DNA of 64,000 bases from Hymenobacter sp. H14-R3 (lineage in GTDB: Bacteria > Bacteroidota > Bacteroidia > Cytophagales > Hymenobacteraceae). Of the stretch, positions 17,413 to 27,400 are shown piece by piece. Position 1 is the stretch's first letter, and each line of letters begins with the position of its first letter. The notes under the pieces are model-generated. The model was not told the origin of the DNA, did no database searches, and saw only the letters and a list, made by a program, of their open reading frames with translations. The stretch is from assembly GCF_030063445.1 (NCBI RefSeq), contig NZ_JASITD010000002.1, positions 223,291-287,290 on the forward strand. The letters run 5' to 3'. The translations under genes and the position numbers were made by a program.

Positions 17413-20165
17413 TATTTGATGTCGAATAGCAGGCCGAAATAGCCCAGGCGGCCGTAACCAGGCGCGCCGTACACTTGCAGGTTGTAGTTATCGAAGAGGT
17501 TGGTGACGCCGGCCTGCACGGTGGTGTGGGCCGCCTTAATGGTGTAGCCGAGCTGCGCGTCCACGGTCTGGGCCACGGGCACGGGGCCGGTGGCGAAGGT
17601 CGATTCGTAAAGGAAGCTATCGGCCCAGCGGTAGTTTAAGTTGTAGCTCAGACGGCGCTCCAGGGCCTGGCCATCGAGGCCGAGGTTGAACTTGTGGCGC
17701 GGCGTGTTGAAAAACGACTGCGTACCGGCCTTAAAATTATTCGTAATCAGGTCGTTGAAGCTATAGTTGCCGGCTAGCGTGAGGGCGGGCGAAAATACGT
17801 AGCTCAGCGTGAGGCCCGCACCCTGGCTCTGCACGCGCTGGTCCACGTTGGTGGCAATCTGGATGATGCGCGTGGGCAGGGTGTTGCGCTGGAAGCGGCC
17901 GGGAGCGGCGGCCCCAAGCTGCGCGGCCGTGGGCCGGCTGCCGTCGGTGTTGCCGATGAAGTTCTGGGTGGCGATGAAGTTGTTGTAGGTGTTGTAGAAG
18001 TAGTCCACATCCACCGACAGCTCCTGGCTGAGCTGGGCGCGGTAGCCCACCTCCACCGTATTTACCTGTTCCAGCTTGAGCGCCGGGCTGCTGTAGTTGT
18101 AGGCCGTTAGGTCGCCGGCCAGCACGCCGGGGTTGGCGGCAATGGCACCGCCCAGGGCGGGCGTGTAGCCCTGGAAGCCACCGCCTACGTTGCCGAGCAA
18201 GAAGGCGCGGCCCACGTCGAGCTTGATATACTGGTCGTTTTGGGTAGGTGCCCGGAAGGCGCGGCTGAAGCTGGCGCGGAAGTTCTGCTGCTTATCGGCC
18301 CCCACCGAGTACACGGCCGAAGCACGGGGCGAGAAAGCGGTGCCGAAGTTCTGAAACTTGTCGAGGCGGCCGGCCACCGATAGCTTCAGGTGGTCGTTGA
18401 GCAGTAGCTTGATGGCCTGGGCGTAACCGCCGTATTCGTAGTTCTTAATGCGGTCGCCGTCCTTGGTGTCAGCAAAAAGGCTGCCGTCGGAGCCGAGCAG
18501 AAACTGGCGGTAGGCCGCGCCCACCGTGAGGTCGGCAACGTCATTCTTAAACGTGTACTGCCCGCTGCCCTCGTTGAGCACGGAGCGAATAACGAGGCGC
18601 GCGCCCTGGCCCTGCGTCGGGTTGTGAATAAGGGCGTTGCGGGCGGCGGCAAACTCCGGCGTGCCGGGTTGCAGCAGCGGGGCATTGGTGTCGGCCGCGG
18701 TGTGGGCGGCGAGGGCCGCTGCGTCGGCATTGCCGCCGTTGGCCGCAAGGGCGGCGGTGTAGGCCGCCGCGTAGGTACCGAAATAGCGCTGGGCATAGGT
18801 CACCGGTTGGCCGTTGGCCCCTGCTACGGGCTGGCCGGTGGCGTCCAGGGCCTGCTGGTTTTGGAGAAAGCCGCCCAGGAAGCCCAGGTTGTAGGAGCCA
18901 TCGGTCTGCGGGTCGCGCCCGCCCGAGAAGTCCTGCGTTGAGAAGGCCCGCACAAACCAGTTGCGGCCCTCCACCTGCAAGCGGCCCTGCTGCGCGCCGC
19001 TGTTTACGAAGCGGTAGCGGCTGGCGCTTTGGTAGGAGGTGGTAGCGTTGGCATACCGGTAGTCGAGGGTAGCCTTGCTGCTGCTGCCGAGCAGCACCGA
19101 CAGGCTGGGCGCGATTTTATACGAGCGGGCCTTGTTGTCGTTGGCCACGAGGTCGCGCTCCGTAAAGCCGGGCAAAAACACCGTTTTGCCGGCCAGCGCG
19201 CCGGTAGTGAAGGTATTGCCAATGTCGCCGTAGCGGTTCACGGCATCGTAGCCCAGGTTGGAGCCGCGCGGATTATTGGCCGGCTCAATGAGCAGGGAAG
19301 TCGGGTCCTGGCTATCGGCCAGGAAGTCGTCGGCCACGGTGGCACCACCCGAGATTTTGAAGGCCACGCGCTCGCCAAACTTCTGGGCGTAGCGCAGCTG
19401 GCCGTCGAGCAGGCTGCGGTTGCCGCCGCGCAGGCGCACCGTCAGGCCGGGGTTGAGGAAGGGGTCGCGCGAGTTGGTGAGCAGCACGCCGTTGAAGGCG
19501 TTGGCACCGTAGAGGGCCGAGGCCGGGCCGTGCACCAGCTCGACGCTGGCAATATCGAGCACCGGCGTGCCGAGCAGGTTGCCAAAGTAGCTGCTCAGGC
19601 TGGGCAGCTGGGTATCCATGTAGTCGGCCAGCTGAATCACGCGCTCCGAGCGCGAGGAGTTAAAGCCCCGCGTACTAAAGCTGGTGGTGAGCAGGCTGGA
19701 GCTACTGATATCCACGCCCTTAAAGCGGGCCAGGCCAGCCACGAGGTCGGGGGTGGTGAGCTGGCCCAGCTGGCGCTGGTCGATTTTCTCGATGGTTACT
19801 GGCACCTGGCCAATGTTTTCCTCCACGCGCGACGCGGCTACCACCTTTTGCGTGAGCAGGGTGGCGGGCCGTAGCGTCACCTCAATGTTGTTATCGGGCT
19901 GGGTCAGGCTCAACTCCTGGTTTTCGTAGCCCACAAACGACACCACCAGGATGGCCGGAAAGCGGTTTTGCACGCCCCGCACCTCAAAGCGGCCCTCCTC
20001 GTTGGTGCTGCCCCCCAAGTAGGTGCTTTTTAAAAACACGGTGGCACCGGGCAGCGGCGTACCGGCCTCCGTTTGAACAGTGCCCGAAATGCTGGCACCG
20101 TTTTGTGCCCGCCCCGTCAACGACAGCAACAGGCAACACAATCCCCAAAAGTAGTATTTTATCAT
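17412..20165 (-). CDS. TonB-dependent outer-membrane receptor with carboxypeptidase-like regulatory domain
   Basis: A 917-residue protein. ATG 20165 places a signal peptide (KYYFWGLCCLLLSLTGRAQ) at the very N-terminus; an upstream alternative start would put 13 extra residues before it. Residues about 22-105 form a CarboxypepD_reg-like beta domain (GTVQTEAGTPLPGATVFLKS). The plug follows (about 110-240: VPVTIEKIDQRQLGQLTTPD, then VELVHGPASALYGANAFNGV), and the remainder is a beta barrel ending GYFGLLFDIK. Such receptors import siderophores, vitamins, metals or glycans using TonB/ExbBD energy. No neighbour identifies the ligand. Its stop codon coincides with the end of an inverted repeat. Confidence 0.94.
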   Translation of the reverse strand: MIKYYFWGLCCLLLSLTGRAQNGASISGTVQTEAGTPLPGATVFLKSTYLGGSTNEEGRFEVRGVQNRFPAILVVSFVGYENQELSLTQPDNNIEVTLRPATLLTQKVVAASRVEENIGQVPVTIEKIDQRQLGQLTTPDLVAGLARFKGVDISSSSLLTTSFSTRGFNSSRSERVIQLADYMDTQLPSLSSYFGNLLGTPVLDIASVELVHGPASALYGANAFNGVLLTNSRDPFLNPGLTVRLRGGNRSLLDGQLRYAQKFGERVAFKISGGATVADDFLADSQDPTSLLIEPANNPRGSNLGYDAVNRYGDIGNTFTTGALAGKTVFLPGFTERDLVANDNKARSYKIAPSLSVLLGSSSKATLDYRYANATTSYQSASRYRFVNSGAQQGRLQVEGRNWFVRAFSTQDFSGGRDPQTDGSYNLGFLGGFLQNQQALDATGQPVAGANGQPVTYAQRYFGTYAAAYTAALAANGGNADAAALAAHTAADTNAPLLQPGTPEFAAARNALIHNPTQGQGARLVIRSVLNEGSGQYTFKNDVADLTVGAAYRQFLLGSDGSLFADTKDGDRIKNYEYGGYAQAIKLLLNDHLKLSVAGRLDKFQNFGTAFSPRASAVYSVGADKQQNFRASFSRAFRAPTQNDQYIKLDVGRAFLLGNVGGGFQGYTPALGGAIAANPGVLAGDLTAYNYSSPALKLEQVNTVEVGYRAQLSQELSVDVDYFYNTYNNFIATQNFIGNTDGSRPTAAQLGAAAPGRFQRNTLPTRIIQIATNVDQRVQSQGAGLTLSYVFSPALTLAGNYSFNDLITNNFKAGTQSFFNTPRHKFNLGLDGQALERRLSYNLNYRWADSFLYESTFATGPVPVAQTVDAQLGYTIKAAHTTVQAGVTNLFDNYNLQVYGAPGYGRLGYFGLLFDIK

Positions 20166-20311
20166 GAAAAAGTAAGACCCCGCAATTAACGGGAATAATG
20201 GCAAACAACAAAGCTAACTACTGGCTTATGTTGCCCACCACCTTAATAGCCGAACTATTGCTTCTCTTCGTTCAACCACAGCTGTTGTTATGCGAAAGGT
20301 TTTTACGCTAA

Positions 20312-20359
20312 CAGCCGCAGGTAGCGGGTAGGATTTTACCTACCCGCTACCTGCGGCTG
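20312..20359. repeat. Perfect 21-bp hairpin
   Basis: CAGCCGCAGGTAGCGGGTAG plus one base at 20312-20332 pairs perfectly with 20339-20359 around the six-base loop ATTTTA. It lies upstream of the TonB receptor start (20165) and after the stop of the next minus-strand gene (20388), so it could terminate that gene, but there is no T run. Confidence 0.85.
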
Positions 20360-20387
20360 CGTTGCCGGCCCTGGCCCTGGCTACTAC

Positions 20388-20918
20388 TTAGTTGGCGGCG
20401 GGCGGCCCACCCGCCAGCGAGTGCACCACCACCACAAACGGGTACGGTGCCTTGCCCTGGTTGAAGTTTTCCTGCTGGCTATAAATCGTCACGGTATAGG
20501 TGGGCGCGGTAAAGCGCTCGCCCTCACACTGCAAGCAGGTGACGGGCTCGGCCTTGAGCTTGGCCCGGCGCAACTCGGACCGCAACTCGCTGACACAGGC
20601 TTTGCGGGGCGTTTTGTACACCACATCGAACTGTGCCTGTTGGTTGCTGCGGCGCAGCTCCAGGCGAGTGTCGGGGGCAGCGGGCGTTGCGCCCGGGTTG
20701 GCGGGCGCGCTAAACGCCCAGTACACGGCACCCGTGGGCGGCTGATGCAGCTCCCACTCGCTGGTGGGCAGGCTGGCCCCCAGCGTCTGGGGCGTCAGGT
20801 GGCCTTCGGCGAGGTCCTTGGTTAGAGTTTGAAGGGGCAAACACTGGCCGTGGGCCGTTCGGTAGCTACCCATTGCCCCCAAAAGCAGAAGGCCCGCTAG
20901 GCGTACTGATACATTCAT
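20388..20918 (-). CDS. Hypothetical secreted protein
   Basis: A 176-residue protein. ATG 20918 begins directly at a signal peptide (MNVSVRLAGLLLLGAMGS, cleaved near AHGQ); an earlier start at 20951 is less likely. Four cysteines are present, with one pair in TCLQCEGERF at about residue 135, which suggests disulfides or a metal site. I do not recognise the family. The C-terminus (YTVTIYSQQENFNQGKAPY, then PFVVVVHSL) is beta-rich. It stands alone between the TonB receptor and thiL, all on the minus strand. Confidence 0.78.
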   Translation of the reverse strand: MNVSVRLAGLLLLGAMGSYRTAHGQCLPLQTLTKDLAEGHLTPQTLGASLPTSEWELHQPPTGAVYWAFSAPANPGATPAAPDTRLELRRSNQQAQFDVVYKTPRKACVSELRSELRRAKLKAEPVTCLQCEGERFTAPTYTVTIYSQQENFNQGKAPYPFVVVVHSLAGGPPAAN

Positions 20919-21039
20919 TGGGAAGCAGGAAAAACGGGTGGGAAGAGGCAACTAGAACAAGACGGGTAAGCTACGGAATAGCCCGCAGAAAACACGGCTA
21001 CTCACCTCCCAACTTCGTGCCAGGTGCGCCCTTGCGGCA

Positions 21040-22077
21040 CTAGCGCGCCCCAAAGTGGTTAAAGCCTTGCGCTTGCAGCGGCACGGCCTGGCCGGCTTTA
21101 GTGATGAGATTTACCGCGTCGTTGTGCTCCGTGAGGTGGCCGATAACGGTAATATCAGGGTGGTTTTTAATCTTGGCGTGGTCGCCAACGGGGATGGTAA
21201 AGAGCAGCTCGTAGTCTTCGCCGCCGTTGAGGGCGGCCATAATGGGGTCGAGGTTGAACTCGGCGGCGGCTTCGAGGGTGGGGTTAGCCAGGGGCAGGTA
21301 CTCGCTGAATACGCGGGCGCCGGTGCCACTGGCGGCGCAGATGTGCAGCACTTCGGAGGCGAGGCCGTCGCTGATGTCAATCATGGCGGTGGGCTGCACG
21401 CCCAGTTCGCGCAGCTCGTGCATAATGTCGAGGCGGGCCTCGGGGCGCAGTTGGCGCTGCACCACGTAGTCGTAGTTATCGAGTTCTGGCTGGGTGTCGG
21501 GGTCGGCCAAAAAGGCTTGCTTTTCGCGCTCCAGCACTTGCAGGCCCAGGTAGGCCCCGCCGAGGTCGCCCGATACGCAGAGGATGTCGGTGGGCTTGCC
21601 GCCCGAGCGGCGCACGGCCTGGCCGGCCGCCACCATGCCCAAGGCCGTAACGCTGATAACCAGGCCGCCGCGGCTGCTGGTGGTGTCACCGCCCACCAGG
21701 TCGACGCCGTAGGCCTCGCAGGCAATGCGCATGCCGGCGTACAGCTCTTCCACGGCCTCCACGGTGAAGCGGCCAGGCAGGCTCAGTCCCACCACCACCT
21801 GGGTGGGCGTGGCCATCATGGCGGCCACGTCGGACACGTTGACGGCTATTGCCTTGAAGCCCAGGTGCTTGAGGGGCGAAAACGATAGGTCGAAGTGCAC
21901 GCCTTCCACCAGCAGGTCGGTAGTTAAGACTACCTCCTGCCCGGCGGGCGGGGCCAGAATGGCCGCGTCGTCGCCAATGCCCAGGACGGTGCTGGGCTGC
22001 GTGAGGGCAATGTCGCGCTGCAAGCGGCGAATGAGGCCAAACTCGCCGAGTTGGGAAAGGGGCGTTAAATCAGCCAT
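21040..22077 (-). CDS. thiL: Thiamine-monophosphate kinase
   Basis: A 345-residue ThiL of the PurM-like ATP-binding fold. It phosphorylates thiamine monophosphate to the active cofactor thiamine diphosphate. Motifs: GIGDDAA (33-39), TTDLLVEGVHFD (52-63), GDTTSSRGG (near 128), and DISDGLASEVLHIC (near 222), with the glycine-rich NGGEDYELLF near 276, all of which bind Mg-ATP. I chose ATG 22077 because the family starts shortly before LSQLGEFGLIRRL; a longer frame open to 22446 has no support. A -7 box lies 36 bases upstream on the same strand. Confidence 0.96.
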   Translation of the reverse strand: MADLTPLSQLGEFGLIRRLQRDIALTQPSTVLGIGDDAAILAPPAGQEVVLTTDLLVEGVHFDLSFSPLKHLGFKAIAVNVSDVAAMMATPTQVVVGLSLPGRFTVEAVEELYAGMRIACEAYGVDLVGGDTTSSRGGLVISVTALGMVAAGQAVRRSGGKPTDILCVSGDLGGAYLGLQVLEREKQAFLADPDTQPELDNYDYVVQRQLRPEARLDIMHELRELGVQPTAMIDISDGLASEVLHICAASGTGARVFSEYLPLANPTLEAAAEFNLDPIMAALNGGEDYELLFTIPVGDHAKIKNHPDITVIGHLTEHNDAVNLITKAGQAVPLQAQGFNHFGAR

Positions 22078-22112
22078 AAAAACGAGGGGAAAACGAGCAC
22101 TAAAAACGGCCG

Positions 22113-22120
22113 CAAAGGTA
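22113..22120 (-). promoter_or_regulatory. -7 box (TACCTTTG on minus strand) before thiL
   Basis: An exact TAnnTTTG match on the minus strand, 35 bases before the thiL ATG. No TTG at the -33 spacing was evident. Confidence 0.45.
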
Positions 22121-22204
22121 CGGCCGGGGGCAGGCGGGCGCGCGGGGCCGTAATTTGGTGCCCCCGGCCGCACCTTATTACCGCCGGGTATTCGTTTGGT
22201 TCTG

Positions 22205-22804
22205 ATGAAAGCCGTTCTTTTTGCCGGTCTGCTGACCCTCGCCGTGCTGCCCATGTGCAAGCCCGATGCCACCAAAAGCACCACCACCGCCGCCAGCCCC
22301 GCCTCGCCGGCGGCCGTGCGCGCCCAGCTCGACGTACTGCGCGACTCGGCCAACGTAAACTGGCAGCGCATGGTGGCCAGCGACGATAAAACCCTCGACA
22401 ACCTGCGCGAGCTGCTGCAAGACCTCAGCAAGTACCCCGGGGCCAACCAGCCGCGGCTGGCTCAGCTGCGCGCAGAACGCGCCAGCGTGCAGAAACAGCG
22501 CTACACCCGCACAACAATGGCTTCGTCGGCGCTCATCGACCAGTACGATACCGCGCAGGACTCGCTGCTGAGGCACGTGTACACCATTGCCGCGCCCGGC
22601 GGCAATGCCCCCACCGAAGGAGTACGCGACCGCGTGGAAGCCGTGCAGGCTGCCGACCACAACGTAGTAGGCTACCGCGCCCATTATGATGCCGCCGCCA
22701 AAGCCTACAACGCCTACCTGCGAGTGCACCGCGACGAGCTGCCCAAGCTGGGCAGCAAGTACGCCGGCTTGCAACCGTTCCCGCTGTTTGAGCTGGGTCA
22801 ATAG
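22205..22804 (+). CDS. LemA-like exported protein (tentative)
   Basis: A 199-residue protein starting at ATG 22205 (a TTG nine bases upstream is also open). The N-terminus is hydrophobic (KAVLFAGLLTLAVLPMCKPD); the Cys could be lipidated, but LPMC is a poor lipobox. The mature part is almost all helix, with NLRELLQDLSKYPGANQPRL and a final YDAAAKAYNAYLRVHRDELP region followed by GLQPFPLFEL. The spacing of that ending recalls LemA proteins, which end in a similar Y-rich helix and phenylalanine-containing tail, so I call it LemA-like with reserve. Divergent from thiL. Confidence 0.6.
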   Translation: MKAVLFAGLLTLAVLPMCKPDATKSTTTAASPASPAAVRAQLDVLRDSANVNWQRMVASDDKTLDNLRELLQDLSKYPGANQPRLAQLRAERASVQKQRYTRTTMASSALIDQYDTAQDSLLRHVYTIAAPGGNAPTEGVRDRVEAVQAADHNVVGYRAHYDAAAKAYNAYLRVHRDELPKLGSKYAGLQPFPLFELGQ

Positions 22805-22925
22805 GCTGATTTAGTTGCGTTTCGGGAAATATCCGGTATATTTTGGCGGCGCTGCAACCTGTTGCATTCGGCGGGGCTCCCCACAACGTACCAGCTGCTT
22901 ATTTTCCAAAACCCCACTACCACTC

Positions 22926-23081
22926 ATGCCTAAATTCTTTACCCACCTGCGCCTGCCCCTGCTGGCCCTGCTCACGAGCTTCGCGCTCACGTCCTGCTTC
23001 GACCGCGATAAGAAGTGCGACCCAAAACCCAAAGACTGGTGTGGCACCACTACTACCACTCCCACTGGCGGAGCCAAGTAG
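22926..23081 (+). CDS. Small lipoprotein
   Basis: A 51-residue protein. ATG 22926 starts a short signal peptide (FFTHLRLPLLALLTSFALTS) with the lipobox LTSC, so Cys24 should be lipidated. The mature part is only 28 residues, with two more Cys (CDPKPKDWCG) and a Thr-rich tail. No family is recognised. A strong hairpin terminator follows 20 bases after the stop, which supports a real gene. Confidence 0.7.
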   Translation: MPKFFTHLRLPLLALLTSFALTSCFDRDKKCDPKPKDWCGTTTTTPTGGAK

Positions 23082-23101
23082 CACCACAATTGCTAGGCCC
23101 A

Positions 23102-23162
23102 GCAAAATCTGCTGCTAAAAAGAAGCCTCAGCAAGAGGCTTCTTTTTAGCAGCAGATTTTGC
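23102..23162. terminator. 28-bp perfect hairpin terminator between converging genes
   Basis: Bases 23102-23129 pair without mismatch with 23135-23162 around a five-base loop. The stem contains A5/T5 tracts (CTAAAAAG and CTTTTTAG), so T-rich sequence is available on both strands. It separates the small lipoprotein from the converging NYN gene, whose stop is at 23175. Confidence 0.88.
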
Positions 23163-23174
23163 ACTGATTACTAC

Positions 23175-24263
23175 CTACTTATCTTCCCCAGGGTTCAGCT
23201 CCCGCACGTCGGGATGCTGGTAATTGACGAGGATAACGGAGAAGGGGTGCGGCTCGCCCTCGCGCTTTTCGATGCGCACGGCCCCGGCGTCGCGCAGGTG
23301 GGTGAGCAGCTGGCGGCGCTCCCAGTCGGGCAGTTCGGGCAGCACGTCGGTGAGGCGGCGCAGGAAAGGGCTGGCCCATATCTCGGACGCATTCTGCTGG
23401 TTACCAAATTTTTGCATCTGCTCCAGCAGGAATTCCAGGCAGCGGCGCTCGTCGGGCAGCATCACGCGCCGGATGGGCAGGAAGGTGGCCGGCTCTTGCA
23501 GCAGCTGGTCCATCAGGCTGAGGGGCTTGGGGGCCGGGCGCACGGGCGCGGCGGCCGGGGTGCTGGCCGCATCCTGGGTGGTTGGGGCCGGGGTATCGGC
23601 CGCATCCTGGGCGGCCTGGCGGGCGGCGGCGGTGGGCACGCCCACGGTGCCCTGCGCGCGCAGGCGGCGGGCATCTTCGGCCAGTTGCAGGCGGGCGGCG
23701 CGGTGGTCTTCGAGGGCCTGGAGGCGCTCGGCGGGCAGCAGCCGGCGGGCATCGAGGAAGTGCTCCTGGCCCAGCATCAGCAGCAAGTCGCCGGACACGC
23801 TTTCGCGGAAACCCACCACCTTCACCTGCCGGGCCTGCCGGCGCAGGTGTTGCAGCACCGGAATGTAGTCGCGGTCGCCGGCCACCAGCACAAACGTGCC
23901 GATATCGGGCCGGGTGTAGAGCACCTCCAGCGCGTCGATGCAGAGCTGCATATCGGCCGCGTTCTTATGGTCGGTGCCCAGCACGTTGCGCGTATCCACG
24001 CCCATGAGGTACAGGGGGCCCTGCGGCCCGGTGGGCAGGCGGTCGAAATCGGCGTAGGCGTAGAGCACCAGCGAATCGAGGCCCAGCTCGCGCTTGAGCG
24101 TGTCGCGCAGGGCGCGCACCAAGTCGAGGGCGTAGTCGTGGGGGTCTTGCGGGTCGAGGTAGTGGTTTTTAAGAAAATAGTAAACGTTCTCAAAATCAAT
24201 GAAAACCGCGGCATACGGCGAGGCCGCCGCCGGCACCGCCGAAAAAGTAGTAGGATTGGGCAT
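23175..24263 (-). CDS. NYN-domain (PIN-like) putative RNase
   Basis: A 362-residue cytosolic protein starting at ATG 24263. Residues about 17-170 form a NYN domain with the acidic cluster of PIN-like nucleases: FIDFENV (21-27), KNAADMQLCIDALEVLY (near 99) and VAGDRDYIPVLQHLR (near 127). A helical, Ala/Pro-rich linker follows (about 185-255), and a C-terminal winged-helix-like region (about 270-355, RRCLEFLLEQMQ through DAGAVRIEKREGEPH) resembles an OST-HTH/LOTUS or similar nucleic-acid binding module. Members of this class cleave or bind RNA; the target is unknown. It stands alone, divergent from the GH31 gene. Confidence 0.9.
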   Translation of the reverse strand: MPNPTTFSAVPAAASPYAAVFIDFENVYYFLKNHYLDPQDPHDYALDLVRALRDTLKRELGLDSLVLYAYADFDRLPTGPQGPLYLMGVDTRNVLGTDHKNAADMQLCIDALEVLYTRPDIGTFVLVAGDRDYIPVLQHLRRQARQVKVVGFRESVSGDLLLMLGQEHFLDARRLLPAERLQALEDHRAARLQLAEDARRLRAQGTVGVPTAAARQAAQDAADTPAPTTQDAASTPAAAPVRPAPKPLSLMDQLLQEPATFLPIRRVMLPDERRCLEFLLEQMQKFGNQQNASEIWASPFLRRLTDVLPELPDWERRQLLTHLRDAGAVRIEKREGEPHPFSVILVNYQHPDVRELNPGEDK

Positions 24264-24497
24264 TAGTAGTAGAATAAGAAGGCAGCCAACCACCGGATAG
24301 CCCGGTGAGCGGTAGAGCAAGAGGGTGGGGGCAAATGTCGGGGGCAGGCGGGCCGCGGCCGGCAGCGGGCCAGCTAAAAAGTCAGGGCAAGCTCATAATT
24401 AGCTGCTTTTCAAAGAAGCCCGCCGCCCGCCCGATTGTTCCTGGCTGGGCTTAGCGGCGGTGTGGTGTGGACCTTTGCGGCCTTCTGCCCTTGCCTT

Positions 24498-27400
24498 ATG
24501 TTGTCTCCGTTTCTTTACCGCGCCGGCTGGCTGCTTCCGGCGGTTTTGTTGCTCGCCACGCCCGCCCACGCCCAGCAAGTAGGCGACCGGCCGCCCACCC
24601 AGGACCCGTTTGGCCGCCGCCCGGTGCGGGCGCGGGAGGTGCCGGGCGGACGGTATGAGTCGCACTCATTTGACACAGAAAAAGGGCTACTAACAATCCA
24701 GGCTACCGATGGCAGTAGCCGGCAAATACAGGAATGGGGTACAGGCGTCGTGAAAATCAACTACTTCGCGCCCGGTCGGCAGCCAGTGGCTGATTCATCA
24801 CTGAGTGTATTGAATAACAATACATTACCTCACACAGACGGAGTAACGGTAAGGGCACCAGATGGGAAGCATGTAGTGCTGCTCGCCAACCCTTCGTCGG
24901 CCACGGCGACCACGGTTCGCCTACGCACCAACCACGGCATTATAATTATTCAAAAAAGCTCGCTGCAAGTCAGTTGGGAATATGGAAGCGATATCCTGTT
25001 CAGCGAAGCCGCCGCGCCCTTTCGCCGCCAGCCCCGCACCGCCCAATTGCCCCCACGACCGGACTCGCAGCGCCCGGGCTACGCCGCGGATGAGGGGGTG
25101 GGCACGGGGGTGCGCTTTCGCCTCGCGCCGGGCGAGCGGCTGTATGGCACGGGGGCCCGCGCCCTGCCCCTCGACCGGCGCGGCTACCGGCTGGAGCTCT
25201 ACAACCAGGCCCACTACGGCTACCAGAACGGCGAGCAAAACCTGAACGTGACGCTGCCCGTGGTGCTCAGCAGCCGGGGCTACCTGCTGCTGTTCGACCA
25301 CTATGCCCCGGCCTACCTCGACCTGGGCCAGCAGCAGCCCGACGCCCTCGAATACGGCGCGCGGGGCCTCAACAGCCTGAGCTACTTTGTGGTAACGGGC
25401 CGGGACCAGGGCGAAATCCTGAACCGCTACACGGCCCTCACCGGCCGGCAGCCGCTGCCGCCGCGCTGGGCGCTGGGCCTCATCCAGAGCCGCTTTGGCT
25501 ACCGCAGCCAGGCCCAGATGCTGGCCGTGGCCGCCCGCATGCGCCGCGAAAACTTCCCGCTCGATGCGCTGGTACTCGACCTGTTTTGGTTTGGCGGCAC
25601 CACCCGGCAGGGCGACTTTGCCTGGGACGCGGCCAATTTCCCCGACCCCGCCGGCATGATGCACGACCTGAAAGCGCAGGGCGTGCACACGATACTCATT
25701 TCGGAGCCCTACGTAATGCGTACCTCGCTGAACGATAGCCTCGTGCGCACGCAGGGGCTGGTGGGCACCACGGCGGCGGGCCGGCCGTTTACGGTGGGCT
25801 CGTTTTGGGCGGGGCCGGCGAGCATTCTGGATGTGTTTAAGCCCCAGGCCCATACGTGGCTGTGGGCGCAGTACCAGCGCCTGCACGACCAAGGGGCCGC
25901 CGGCTGGTGGAGCGACCTCGGCGAACCCGAAAACCACCCCCTGGCCATGCACCACGCGCTGGGCCCCGCCGCCCAGGTGCACAACGCCTACGGCATGACC
26001 TGGGCCCAGATTTTGCAGGACAACTACGCCCGCACCTACCCCGATGAGCGCCTCTTCAACCTGGCGCGCTCGGGCTGGGCGGGTATGCAGCGCAACTCGG
26101 TGTTTCCGTGGAGCGGCGACATCAACCGCTCGTGGAATGGCTTGCAAGCGCAGGTGCCCATCATGCTGGGCATGGGCCAGGCGGGCGTGGGCTACATGCA
26201 CTCCGACGCCGGCGGCTTCGGGGCCAACGCCACCCAAGACCCCGAGCTCTACACGCGCTGGCTTCAGCTGGCGGCGCTCTGCCCCATCATGCGCCCGCAC
26301 TCCGACCAGGTGGTGGCTCCCGAGCCCTACACCTACCCCGAGCCTTACAGGAGCATCGTGCGGCGGTACGCGCATCTGCGCTACGAATTGCTGCCCTATC
26401 TCTACACGCTGGCCGCGCAAAACACGCTAACGGGCGCGCCGCTGGCACGGGCTATGGATTTTACTTCGAAGGAAGAATGGGGACTTAGGAAGGAAGAATT
26501 GGATGGCGGAGACTGGGGAGTGCCCGCCTCCCCTGCCTCCGCATCTTCCCCAAGTTCAGTGGAAGAAGGTGGGGGCAAAACTGCTCTTACGCCAGCCCCC
26601 ACAGCAGACCTAGCCCCACCTGGCGACCAATACCTGCTCGGCCCCAACCTGCTGGTGGCCCCCATCAACCAGCCCGGCCAGCGGCGGCGCAACGTGGTGC
26701 TGCCCGCCACGCCCGGCGGCTGGGTCGATTGGGAAACCGGCCAAACGCTGCCCGGCGGCCAAACTGTTGGGCTAAACGCGCCGCTGGAGCACATTCCGCT
26801 GCTGGCCCGTGCCGGAGCCATTGTGCCCATGACGGCCTACCGCGCCAGCACTACCGCCTACCGGCCCGACACGCTGGTGGTGCGCTACTTCCCCGACCCT
26901 AGCGTTTCGACCTCGGTTTTTACGATGTATGAAGATGATGGGCACGCTGCGCAGGCGCTCAAGCAGCAGCAATTCGCCACAATAGAATTAACTGCCAGTA
27001 CTACTGATGATTACACCACCTTCACAGCCGTTGCCTCGGGCAAATACCCCGGCGCCCCCAGCCAGCGGCTGGTGCAGCTACGCATAGCCAGAGTAGCCAG
27101 CGCGCCTGTCGCGGTGCAGTTGGCAGGCCAGCCGCTAGCCGCCACCGAGTGGCACTATGATGCCGTACGCCACGAATTGCAGCTGCAATTTCCACTCGCA
27201 CAGCGAGCCAGTGTCTCTGTCGCCAATTTGCGCTTGCTCACTGAGCCCGCTATGCAGCTTGACCCCGAAACCCTGACGCTCACCGCACCCGATAGCCGCA
27301 CCTTCACCGGCTCGGCAGGCTTGCACTACGAGCGCTACGTGGCGGCCGATAGCCCCGCGCCGCTGCGCATTCGCAACGCGCGCGGGCAGGTGGTGCGCGA

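Noticed and set aside
23214..24266. 350-codon open frame opposite the NYN gene
   Set aside because: Low-complexity translation; the minus strand shows intact NYN motifs.
24921..26420. 499-codon open frame antisense to GH31
   Set aside because: Arg/Gly/His-rich translation without family features; mirrors GC-rich codon bias of the real gene.
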